Of a stretch of DNA of 14,836 bases, positions 1-8,908 are shown one piece after another. Below the pieces are notes generated by a model that was given only the letters and a program-made list of their open reading frames with translations, had not been told where the DNA came from and searched no databases. Source of the DNA: CAYYMD01 sp964480425. GTDB lineage: Bacteria > Planctomycetota > Phycisphaerae > SM23-33. The stretch covers positions 1 to 14,836 of the forward strand of contig CAYZPY010000053.1 of assembly GCA_964480425.1 (NCBI GenBank). Reading direction: 5' to 3'. Made by a program: the position numbers and the translations under genes. Each line of letters starts with the position of its first letter. Position 1 is the stretch's first letter.

Positions 1-578
1 ATCCACCCGAGAACCGCAAACTCTTCGACAAAATCGTATCAGAAGGGCGGGGCGCCCTGGTGTCCGAGTTGCCGATGCGAACAGACATCCGGGCCGGAAA
101 CTTCCACGCGCGAAACCGAATAATATCGGGCCTGTCGCTGGGCTCGATGATAATCGAGGCGGCACGGCGAAGCGGCGCGCTGATAACCGCGCGCAGCGCC
201 GCCGAGCAGGGACGCGTCGTATTCGCCCTTCCGGGCCGGGTGGATTCACCGCTGTCGGCGGGCGCCAACGAACTCATCCGCGACGGCGCGATACTCGCAC
301 AGAACCTCGACGACATACTCGAACACCTCGGTCAAGTGGGCGAAAAAATCGCCCCCGAAGAGGCGTCCCTTGCAGCCGAGCCCGCAGGACTGAACGACGA
401 CGAACAAAAAATATTCGACGCCATCAGGGAAAATTCGCTTCCCCTGGACGAGATCGTCAGACGCACCGAGATGAAATCCGCCCGGGTGACGGCCACGATG
501 ACTATGCTCGTGCTTAAGGGCGCTGTGGTACAGAGACCCGGAAACATATTCGCCGTCAACAGGCGGACAAAACAATAA
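1..578 (+). CDS. dprA: DNA-processing protein DprA, 3' portion (5' end outside window)
   Basis: DprA (Smf) loads RecA onto incoming single-stranded DNA during transformation and recombination, in the cytoplasm. The open frame already runs at base 3 (PPENRKLFDKIVSEG), so the gene starts upstream; about 191 residues are visible. The Rossmann-like core is recognisable by RNRIISGLS, the EAARRSGALITARSAAEQGR stretch, VVFALPG and GANELIRDGA, all DprA signatures. The last 65 or so residues (NDDEQKIFDAI to NIFAVNR) look like the C-terminal winged-helix domain seen in many DprA proteins. The stop at 576-578 is followed by a 90-base gap before the next gene on the same strand. The GTG at 60 lies inside the domain and is not a start. 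No frameshift is seen. Identity is secure; the missing N-terminus cannot be judged. Confidence 0.95.
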   Translation, partial: PPENRKLFDKIVSEGRGALVSELPMRTDIRAGNFHARNRIISGLSLGSMIIEAARRSGALITARSAAEQGRVVFALPGRVDSPLSAGANELIRDGAILAQNLDDILEHLGQVGEKIAPEEASLAAEPAGLNDDEQKIFDAIRENSLPLDEIVRRTEMKSARVTATMTMLVLKGAVVQRPGNIFAVNRRTKQ

Positions 579-668
579 ATTTCATCCTATTTACACCGGC
601 GATGGTTTACAATTACGGATTCTAAGGGTCCGATTTCATCGCGATCCGCGCGGTAAAGGAGAAGATTC

Positions 669-1961
669 ATGAAAACGAAACTGCTGACTGCGATACTGCT
701 GCTTGCCGTCGCCTGCCACGTGTCCGCCTCCGACAATGACGAGGCGCTCGCCGATGACGGTTTTACCAGCATATTCAACGGGAAAAATCTGGAGGGCTGG
801 TCCGGCGACCCGCAGTTATGGTCCGTGCAGGACGGCGCCATCGTCGGGCAGACCACCAAGGACAAAAAGGTAAAGGCGAACAGTTTCTGCGTGTGGCGCG
901 GGGGGAAAGTGAACGATTTCATCCTGGAGGCGAAGTTCCGCATCCACAACGGCAACTCGGGCATCCAGTACCGCAGCGAGGAGTTCGAAAAATGGCGCGT
1001 CTCGGGATACCAGGCGGAAATCAACAACGAATTTGGCGACGTTGGCGAAATGTACGACGAAAAAGGCCGCGGGCACACCGTGCCCCGCGTGGGTGAATTC
1101 GTCGTGATAAATAAACAAGGCAAGCGCGAACTCGCCGCAAGTGTCGCAGACGTCGAACGACTCAAAAAGGACGAGTATTACCTGCCCAAAAAGTGGAACG
1201 AGTTTGTCATAATCGCCCGCGGCAACCACGTCGTCCACAGGATCAACGGTCACGTAACCTGCGAGCTGATAGACAACGACCCCCAGGCCGCCCGAAAGGG
1301 AATCATAGCGCTGCAGCTGCACAAGGGCCCGCCGATGAAGGTCGAATTCAAGGACATCCGCCTTAAGCGCCTCGATGCCCAATACGACGGCGCCGTTTGC
1401 CTGTTCAACGGAAAAGACCTGACCGGATGGACGTTATCCGACCCGCGCCTGGGCGGCACGTGGGAAGCCAAAGACGGCGTGCTGCTCAACCGCGGGCGAC
1501 CGAACGGGTACATCCGCACGAAGGAGAATTACACCAACTACGTCTTCCGCATGCAGTTCCGACACGTGACAAAGGGCAACAGCGGAGTGCTGCTGCGCGT
1601 CCAGGAGCCGGACAAGGTCTGGCCCAAGTCCATCGAGGCACAGGGCATGTACGGCAACGTGGGCGACATCTTCAACATCGGCAACTTCCCCATGAAGACC
1701 GACCCCGACCGCACGCACGGGCGGCGGACCGCAAAAATGCACAAATCGAACGAAAAACCCCTGGGACAATGGAACCAGTACGAAATCGTCCTAAACGGCG
1801 GCGACCTTGAGATTTACGTCAACGGTCTGCTGCAGAACGAAGCCACCAAATGCAAGGAACTGCCCGGCAAGATCGCCATCCAGTCCGAAGGCGCAAAAAT
1901 GGAATACCGCAACATCGTCCTTATCCCGATCGGCGCCTTATCCAAACACTCAGACAAATAG
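669..1961 (+). CDS. Secreted tandem 3-keto-disaccharide hydrolase (DUF1080) protein
   Basis: This is a 430-residue protein with a hydrophobic signal peptide (MKTKLLTAILLLAVACHVSA, likely cut before S21), so it is exported. It holds two copies of the DUF1080/3-keto-disaccharide hydrolase jelly-roll domain, about residues 32-235 and 240-422. Paired landmarks are FNGKNLEGW/FNGKDLTGW, GNSGIQYR/GNSGVLLR, KWNEFVIIARG/QWNQYEIVLNG, and strand pairs near FKDIRLKRL/YRNIVLIPI. Some members of this family cleave 3-keto-glycosides, and it is greatly expanded in planctomycetes and Bacteroidetes. The substrate cannot be read from sequence. The start is set by GGAG at 658-661, seven bases before ATG. It is probably monocistronic, since the next gene is convergent. 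Cys16 near the cleavage site makes a lipoprotein conceivable, but the lipobox is poor. Confidence 0.9.
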   Translation: MKTKLLTAILLLAVACHVSASDNDEALADDGFTSIFNGKNLEGWSGDPQLWSVQDGAIVGQTTKDKKVKANSFCVWRGGKVNDFILEAKFRIHNGNSGIQYRSEEFEKWRVSGYQAEINNEFGDVGEMYDEKGRGHTVPRVGEFVVINKQGKRELAASVADVERLKKDEYYLPKKWNEFVIIARGNHVVHRINGHVTCELIDNDPQAARKGIIALQLHKGPPMKVEFKDIRLKRLDAQYDGAVCLFNGKDLTGWTLSDPRLGGTWEAKDGVLLNRGRPNGYIRTKENYTNYVFRMQFRHVTKGNSGVLLRVQEPDKVWPKSIEAQGMYGNVGDIFNIGNFPMKTDPDRTHGRRTAKMHKSNEKPLGQWNQYEIVLNGGDLEIYVNGLLQNEATKCKELPGKIAIQSEGAKMEYRNIVLIPIGALSKHSDK

Positions 1962-1978
1962 GCAAGTAATAAACAAAG

Positions 1979-2047
1979 CAGGATTACACGGATTAAGAGA
2001 TTAAAGGATAAAGAAAAAATCTGTGTAATCCTGAAATCCGTGCAATC
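1979..2047. repeat. Three copies of an AATCCGTGTAATC-type 13-mer, two arms forming a long hairpin
   Basis: The gap between the convergent DUF1080 and pheS genes holds AATCTGTGTAATC (2018-2030), AATCCGTGCAATC (2035-2047) and an inverted copy, GATTACACGGATT (1982-1994). Arms 1979-1994 and 2018-2033 pair over 16 bases with one mismatch around a 23-base A-rich spacer. On the minus strand the structure is followed by a moderately T-rich run, so it might end pheS transcription. It may equally be a dispersed intergenic repeat; this motif style is common between genes in several phyla. Base pairing is seen directly; the function is inferred. Confidence 0.6.
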
Positions 2048-2070
2048 TTGCTGTGCTGCCTGATATACGC

Positions 2071-3069
2071 TTAGAACTGGTGAAGGAAGCGTACGTCGTT
2101 CTCGAACAGCAGTCGGATGTCGGGTATGTCGTACTTGCGCATGACCATGCGTTCTATTCCCAGACCGAAAGCGTATCCGGTGTATTTCTCGCTGTCGTAT
2201 CCCACGGCCTGGAGCACGCTTGGGTCCACCATGCCGGCCCCGCCGAGCTCCACCCATTCCGTGCCGCCGTCGTCGTAGTGGAAGAGCATGTCGACCTCGG
2301 CCGAGGGCTCGGTGAACGGGAAGAAACTCGGGCGGAAACGCGTGTCCACCTCCGGACCGAAATACGCGTGGCAGAACATCTCCAGGCAGGTCTTAAGGTC
2401 GACCATCGAGACGCCCTCGTCCACGTACAACCCCTCGACCTGGTGAAACATGTAACTGTGCGTGGCGTCGACGGTGTCCGGGCGGTATACCCGTCCCGGG
2501 GCGATCACCCGCACGGGCGGCTTGCGGTTCTCCATCACGCGAATCTGAACGGTCGAGGTCTGCGAGCGGAGCATGGTGGCGTCGTCTATATAGAAGTTGT
2601 CCATCCAGTCCCTGGCCGGGTGCTGGGGAGGAATATTCAGCGCGTCGAAGTTATGCCGCTCGTCCTCCACCTGCGGTCCCTCGGCGACCTCGAAGCCCAT
2701 CCGCGCGAATATCTCGCATATCTCCTCGATTGTCTGGGTGATGAGATGGACGTGCCCGATTTTCGGTCGCAGCCCGGGCAGCGTTACGTCAATCGCCGCG
2801 GCACGACCGGTGGTCTTCTGAGCAGATATCTGGCTCTTGCGCTGCTTGTACTGCCCCTGGAGTGCGTTTTTCAGTTCATTGGCCGCCTTGCCCGCCTCGG
2901 GGCGCTCGGGCGGTGGGACGTCCTTTAGGCGGCCCATTGCCGACTTTACTATTCCCTTTGAGCCAAGATATTTAATCCGCCAATGCTCCAGCTCATCAGG
3001 CGTATCGCAATCGGCCAGCTCCGCGGCGGCGTCGGTTTTTATCCGGTTTAGTTCACTCTTAAGCGACAT
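2071..3069 (-). CDS. pheS: Phenylalanine--tRNA ligase alpha subunit
   Basis: This is the catalytic alpha subunit of the (alpha-beta)2 class II phenylalanyl-tRNA synthetase, which charges tRNA-Phe in the cytosol. It has 332 residues, normal length. The N-terminal coiled-coil arm spans about residues 1-85. The catalytic core follows: GFEVAEGPQVEDERHNFDALN (about 125-145), LRSQTSTVQIR, the motif 2 region GRVYRPDTVDATHSYMFHQ (192-210), RFRPSFFPFTEPSAEVDM (244-261), WVELGGAGMV, and motif 3 GLGIERMVMRKYDIPDIR (302-319). It lies 27 bases after rplT with a GGGGG-containing stretch before ATG, so it is likely cotranscribed with rpmI-rplT. pheT, which normally follows, is absent: the next gene is convergent. 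The beta subunit must be encoded elsewhere. Confidence 0.97.
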   Translation of the reverse strand: MSLKSELNRIKTDAAAELADCDTPDELEHWRIKYLGSKGIVKSAMGRLKDVPPPERPEAGKAANELKNALQGQYKQRKSQISAQKTTGRAAAIDVTLPGLRPKIGHVHLITQTIEEICEIFARMGFEVAEGPQVEDERHNFDALNIPPQHPARDWMDNFYIDDATMLRSQTSTVQIRVMENRKPPVRVIAPGRVYRPDTVDATHSYMFHQVEGLYVDEGVSMVDLKTCLEMFCHAYFGPEVDTRFRPSFFPFTEPSAEVDMLFHYDDGGTEWVELGGAGMVDPSVLQAVGYDSEKYTGYAFGLGIERMVMRKYDIPDIRLLFENDVRFLHQF

Positions 3070-3096
3070 TCGATGCCCCCGGCGTAATCAGGGGAT

Positions 3097-3456
3097 TCAG
3101 GAAGATTTGTCCAGTTTCGCCTTTTTGACGATATCGTCGAACGCGTCCGGGTCGGACACGGCTATCTCGCTGAGCATCTTGCGATTCAGTGTTATCTCGG
3201 CGTCCTGAAGCGCTTTAATCAGGCGGCTGTACATTATCCCGCGTTGCCGGCAGGCGGCGGTCAGGCGGGTTATCCACAGGCGGCGGAAATCGCGCTTGCG
3301 CCGTTTGCGGTCCTTCGTGGCGGTTACCCCGGCGCGGAAGGTGCGATCCAGTGCGATCCTGTAGCGGCGGGACCCGGCCCCGTGATATCCGCGTGCGTCC
3401 TTAAGTACCCTTTTATGTTTGCGGCGCCTGGCGGCGCCTTTTCTGGTGCGAGGCAT
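3097..3456 (-). CDS. rplT: 50S ribosomal protein L20
   Basis: L20 binds 23S rRNA early in large-subunit assembly. The 119-residue product has the standard length and the standard very basic N-terminal extension (MPRTRKGAARRRKHKRVLKDA), followed by GYHGAGSRRYRIA, KDRKRRKRDFRRLWITRL and a globular C-terminal half (MYSRLIKALQDAEITLNRKMLSEIAV). An AAGGATAAGG stretch precedes ATG. It sits between rpmI (30 bases upstream) and pheS. In other bacteria L20 represses its own operon through mRNA structures that mimic its rRNA site; here the first gene is rpmI, and a hairpin in its leader is a candidate site. Confidence 0.97.
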   Translation of the reverse strand: MPRTRKGAARRRKHKRVLKDARGYHGAGSRRYRIALDRTFRAGVTATKDRKRRKRDFRRLWITRLTAACRQRGIMYSRLIKALQDAEITLNRKMLSEIAVSDPDAFDDIVKKAKLDKSS

Positions 3457-3486
3457 GAGTTACCTTATCCTTTCAATACAGTGCGG

Positions 3487-3681
3487 CTACATGCCCAGTA
3501 AACGCTTTACCTGTCTGGCGTAACTTCCCGACACCTCAACCTTGCTTCGCAGTCGGCGAAGGCGCTTGGGGCTCTTTACGGACTGAAGGTGCCCGGCGCA
3601 GGGGTGATGACGCATGAGTTTTCCCCTCCCGGTCACCTTAATACGCTTTGCTATGGATTTACTCGTCTTCTGTTTGGGCAT
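3487..3681 (-). CDS. rpmI: 50S ribosomal protein L35
   Basis: This is a 64-residue basic ribosomal protein of the large subunit. MPKQKTSKSIAKRIKVTGRG, then KLMRHHPCAGHLQSVKSPKR and a basic C-terminus, match L35. I place the start at MPKQK (3681). A longer in-frame ATG at 3696 would add MQGVT, but the conserved family start and the AAGGTG stretch 5 bases before 3681 favour the shorter form. It is the first gene of rpmI-rplT-pheS. infC, usually the leading gene, is replaced by the divergent clpB. Confidence 0.95.
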   Translation of the reverse strand: MPKQKTSKSIAKRIKVTGRGKLMRHHPCAGHLQSVKSPKRLRRLRSKVEVSGSYARQVKRLLGM

Positions 3682-3750
3682 GGTAACACCTTGCATGGTT
3701 GCCAGTCGGACAAAGAGACAACATTTTACACATAAAGGGGCGTTTGTAAA

Positions 3751-3781
3751 GGCGCGGAGGTAAAATTTCCCTCCACGCGCC
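3751..3781 (-). promoter_or_regulatory. Strong GC hairpin in the rpmI leader
   Basis: About 70 bases before the rpmI start, GGCGCG (3751-3756) pairs perfectly with CGCGCC (3776-3781). GAGG (3757-3760) then pairs with CCTC (3770-3773), across a 2-base bulge and a 9-base AT-rich loop. It has ten base pairs with no mismatch. It could be an attenuator or an autogenous ribosomal-protein site for the L35-L20 operon. Only a weak TTTACAAA follows it in the rpmI direction, so it is not a classical terminator. The pairing is seen; the role is inferred. Confidence 0.4.
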
Positions 3782-3835
3782 GACGAAACATTGCTTAACG
3801 TTTAATCGCCCCACGGGCTCGGTGATCGCGATAAA

Positions 3836-3948
3836 CTGCCCAAATGGCAATATACCAGGCGATTCAGGGCATTTTGGCAGCATGTATGATTTGTTAATGC
3901 TTTCAATCATTGAACATACGAACAAGGCACGCGGATTGCACCTATAAT
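3836..3948 (+). promoter_or_regulatory. Candidate clpB control region
   Basis: The region before clpB holds an imperfect inverted repeat (3836-3849 with 3867-3880, 11 of 14 positions) and a TATAAT box at 3943-3948. No good -35 lies 16-18 bases before TATAAT. If TATAAT were used, transcription would begin close to the AAGGA ribosome site of clpB, leaving a leader of about 12 bases. I looked for CIRCE (TTAGCACTC-N9-GAGTGCTAA) and HAIR (CTTGAGT-N7-ACTCAAG) heat-shock operators and found neither. The assignment is tentative. Confidence 0.3.
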
Positions 3949-3966
3949 TAAATGAAGGATTACGCC

Positions 3967-6615
<2,649 letters not shown>

Positions 6616-6772
6616 GTTAGTGAGGTTCGAGGTCTGAGTTCCGGGAGCGTATCCGACACTTCTTACTTTTACGTTCCCTGTCCGATACTCGATAGGCCCC
6701 GGCGAGGTGGCGCTCCCACGCCACCGCGGAACCGATTGTCTGCGTAATTCAAGCGGCGCAAAACGCTTTCAA
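6616..6772. repeat. Post-clpB gap with two inverted repeats
   Basis: No gene is supported here. GTATCCGACA (6649-6658) pairs with TGTCCGATAC (6679-6688) with one mismatch across 20 bases. GGTGGCG (6706-6712) pairs perfectly with CGCCACC (6719-6725) around a 6-base loop. Neither is followed by a T run on the plus strand, so neither is a textbook terminator for clpB. They may be a Rho-independent variant or remnants of dispersed repeats. Confidence 0.35.
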
Positions 6773-6788
6773 TTAGATGCTTATCTAA
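6773..6788. promoter_or_regulatory. Perfect palindrome, candidate operator
   Basis: TTAGAT-GCTT-ATCTAA is a perfect 6+6 inverted repeat. It overlaps the position where a -35 element would lie for the TATAAT at 6805. It sits just upstream of a toxin-antitoxin-like gene pair, a usual place for an autoregulatory operator. Binding is inferred. Confidence 0.4.
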
Positions 6789-6801
6789 CTGATAATGCGT
6801 A

Positions 6802-6810
6802 TGGTATAAT
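6802..6810 (+). promoter_or_regulatory. Extended -10 promoter (TGG-TATAAT)
   Basis: TGGTATAAT matches the extended -10 form TGnTATAAT, which needs little -35 contact; the -35 position is poor. The expected transcription start is at about 6817, exactly the A of an ATG. The transcript of the small gene would therefore be leaderless, which agrees with the lack of a ribosome site before it. Confidence 0.5.
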
Positions 6811-6816
6811 ATGGTT

Positions 6817-7014
6817 ATGGGCGCTAAGGAACGAGCAGCACGTCGGCGCAAAAGAATGGTCGTCAACGCGGCCAGGAGTCACGACCAGGCCGAGCAGTGG
6901 GACCTGGAATACTGGCAGAGCAAGACGCCGCAGGAGCGCCTCTCTGCCCTTGTCGAAATCCACCGGGACATAGAACGAATCAGGAACCGAAACAAGTCCA
7001 TTGAGGAGTGGTGA
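6817..7014 (+). CDS. Small basic protein, possible antitoxin partner of the following nucleotidyltransferase
   Basis: This is a 65-residue product with a strongly basic N-terminus (RAARRRKR at residues 6-13) and a conserved-looking helical C-terminal half (AEQWDLEYWQSKTPQERL, then ALVEIHRDIERI). Short proteins with a W/Y-x-S-x-TPEERL core often precede MNT-type nucleotidyltransferase genes in bacterial genomes, which is why I read this as its partner. Its biochemical function is unknown. Start options are ATG 6811, 6817 and 6856. I prefer 6817 because it falls where a transcript from TATAAT 6805-6810 would start and no ribosome site is seen. Only 7 bases separate it from the next gene, so the two are an operon. 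This stretch is more AT-rich than its neighbours, which hints at later acquisition. Confidence 0.6.
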   Translation: MGAKERAARRRKRMVVNAARSHDQAEQWDLEYWQSKTPQERLSALVEIHRDIERIRNRNKSIEEW

Positions 7015-7021
7015 GAACCAC

Positions 7022-7480
7022 ATGGAAACCATCAGCGATTTCGAAGAACTTCTCAAATTCCTCGAAAAGCACAGGGCCGAGTATCTGATTATCGGAGGCC
7101 TGGCGTTTATATATCACGCCAAACCTCGGTACACCAAAGACATGGACATTCTCATCCGCACATCCGATGAAAATATTCAACGAGTAAACAAGGCGCTGGT
7201 GGATTTCGGTAGTCCCTGCATTATCGAACCCGGCGACAAAAATGAGATACTTCAAATCGGTGTTGCGCCTCACCGCGTTGACATTATGCCCGGCATCAAG
7301 GGTGTTACTTTCGACACCGCCTGGGGCAATCGCATACGGGATAAATACGGGAACATAACGGCGAACTGGATTTCATTCGAAGATCTGGTCAGGGCGAAAT
7401 CGCGCCTCGAAGGCCCGCGACACAGGGACGACCTTCAAGTGCTGAAAAGTATTCTCAAAACGAAAAAGAGGATTAAGTAA
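7022..7480 (+). CDS. Minimal nucleotidyltransferase (MNT / AbiEii-toxin-like)
   Basis: A 152-residue protein with the pol-beta nucleotidyltransferase signature: GG at residues 25-26 (YLIIGGLAFIYH), the metal-binding pair D40 and D42 in RYTKDMDILI, and a likely third carboxylate D87 in HRVDIMP. The C-terminal ISFEDLVRAKSRLEGPRHRDDLQVL resembles the end of DUF6036/AbiEii-like proteins. Family members transfer NMPs to tRNA or to partner proteins, acting as toxins (AbiEii, MenT) or as antitoxins (MntA). Here the target is unknown. ATG 7022 is chosen over TTG 7001 because GGTGAG lies 6 bases upstream and the protein starts cleanly at METISDF. It is paired with the upstream small gene and convergent with thrC, 33 bases away. 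It might be a toxin, or a non-toxic tRNA or antibiotic modifier. Confidence 0.8.
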   Translation: METISDFEELLKFLEKHRAEYLIIGGLAFIYHAKPRYTKDMDILIRTSDENIQRVNKALVDFGSPCIIEPGDKNEILQIGVAPHRVDIMPGIKGVTFDTAWGNRIRDKYGNITANWISFEDLVRAKSRLEGPRHRDDLQVLKSILKTKKRIK

Positions 7481-7513
7481 ACATAATTTCAAACCGATTT
7501 CTATCCGCCCTCT

Positions 7514-8908
7514 CTAATCCACCGCATCGGTTATAAAATTTTTCACCGCCTCGGGGTCGTTTGGCAAAGTTACGCAGCGCTGGGGCTTGTTCATTAACGC
7601 GTCTATGTCCGGATGGCGGGCGATGTCGCTTCCGGTGGCCTGCTTTATGGCGTCGGGAAACTTGGCCGGATGGGCCGTGGCCAGGCAGATAAGGGGCGAG
7701 CCGCTCTTATCGAGAAACCTCTCTGCCACTGACACGCCAACGGCGGTATGCGGGTCAAGCAGGTAATCATGCCGGCGGTGGTACCTGCCGATTGTTTCCA
7801 GGCAATTTTCCTTCGTGCCGGTGCCCGCCACGATCGTCGGGTCGACCGCCCCGTTGTCGTCCGTTTCAACTTCCAGCCGTCCCGTCGAGGCAAAGTCGGA
7901 CATCAATTTTCGCAGGCGATCGGCGTCGCGACCGAGGCGGTAATACAGGTACCGCTCGAAGTTGCTGGCCACCTGTATGTCCATCGCCGGCGACAACGTG
8001 GGCACGACCCGGCCCAGAGAATACTCGCCGGTGTTGAAGAATCGCGCCAGGATGTCGTTTTCGTTTGAGGCCAGTACGAGTTGCTCTATCGGAGCGCCCA
8101 TCTGCATGGCGTACCACCCGGCCAGTATGTCGCCGAAATTGCCGGTCGGTACGCAGAAGCGGACCTTATCGGCGCCCTCGGATTTCTGCACGGCGAACGC
8201 GCCGCGGAAGTAATACACAATCTGCGCCACCACGCGTGCCCAGTTGACGGAGTTTACCGCGCCCAGGCAGTACTTGCGCTTGAACGACAGATCGCCGGCG
8301 ATGGTCTTCATTATCCGCTGGCAGTCGTCGAAACTGCCGGCCACAGCGATGCAGTGCACGTTGGCGTCGTCCACTGTGGTCATCTGGCGCTGCTGAATTT
8401 CCGACACCCGCCCGCGGGGAAACATGATGAATATGTCTATGCCCTTTCGTCCGCGGACGCCGTAGATGGCGGCGCTTCCGGTGTCGCCGCTGGTGGCGCC
8501 CAGGATGTTCATCCGCCTCCCCCCGCGCCGGGCGAGTACGTACTCGAACAGATTGCCCAGAAACTGAAGCGCCACGTCCTTGAACGAAAGCGTCGGTCCG
8601 CGCCACAACTCCATCACGTGGACCCGGCCGGCGCGGACAACCGGCGCCACGCCGCCGCCGAACACCTCCGGGCGGTACGTGCGACGCACCAGGTCTTCCA
8701 GTTCGCCGGGCGGCACGTCCCGGGCGTACAGGCCTAGGATTTCAAACGCCAGTTCGCCGTAGTCCAGGTCTCGCCAGTCTTCGAGCAGGCCTGAGGCGTC
8801 CGGTATCTCCCGGGGGATGACGAGCCCGCCGTCGTCGGCAAGGCCCATCATCACGGCGTCCTGGAAATCGATGGGATCGATTTGTCCGCGCGTAGAAATA
8901 TATTTCAT
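7514..8908 (-). CDS. thrC: Threonine synthase
   Basis: This is a PLP enzyme that converts O-phosphohomoserine to threonine, the last step of threonine synthesis. The 464-residue length fits the long, E. coli/fungal-type enzyme. The sequence shows the N-terminal YISTRGQ segment; the PLP lysine K110 in GPTLSFKDVALQ; ATSGDTGSAA (138-147); the NSVNWARVVAQIVYYF stretch; the phosphate-binding PTGNFGD (254-260); and CLATAHPAKFPDAI near the C-terminus. ATG at 8908 shares its A with the TGA stop of the rhomboid gene (TGATG), so translation is probably coupled. No other threonine gene (hom, thrB) is nearby. The 33-base gap to the convergent nucleotidyltransferase gene shows no clear terminator. Confidence 0.97.
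   Translation of the reverse strand: MKYISTRGQIDPIDFQDAVMMGLADDGGLVIPREIPDASGLLEDWRDLDYGELAFEILGLYARDVPPGELEDLVRRTYRPEVFGGGVAPVVRAGRVHVMELWRGPTLSFKDVALQFLGNLFEYVLARRGGRRMNILGATSGDTGSAAIYGVRGRKGIDIFIMFPRGRVSEIQQRQMTTVDDANVHCIAVAGSFDDCQRIMKTIAGDLSFKRKYCLGAVNSVNWARVVAQIVYYFRGAFAVQKSEGADKVRFCVPTGNFGDILAGWYAMQMGAPIEQLVLASNENDILARFFNTGEYSLGRVVPTLSPAMDIQVASNFERYLYYRLGRDADRLRKLMSDFASTGRLEVETDDNGAVDPTIVAGTGTKENCLETIGRYHRRHDYLLDPHTAVGVSVAERFLDKSGSPLICLATAHPAKFPDAIKQATGSDIARHPDIDALMNKPQRCVTLPNDPEAVKNFITDAVD

Noticed and set aside
2053..2928. Long plus-strand open frame opposite pheS (291 codons)
   Set aside because: It is antisense to a complete, well-conserved pheS. Its product shows no family pattern, and long shadow frames are expected in GC-rich DNA.
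3659..3925. Minus-strand open frame upstream of rpmI (88 codons)
   Set aside because: It overlaps the rpmI start in another frame, covers the leader hairpin, and shows no recognisable protein pattern.
3697..3951. CIRCE or HAIR heat-shock operator before clpB
   Set aside because: I searched for the known inverted repeats and found only a weak 11-of-14 imperfect repeat unlike either.
3952..3966. Upstream ATG of clpB (adds MKDYA)
   Set aside because: The AAGGA ribosome site lies downstream of it, and the family starts at MDPNKFTQ.
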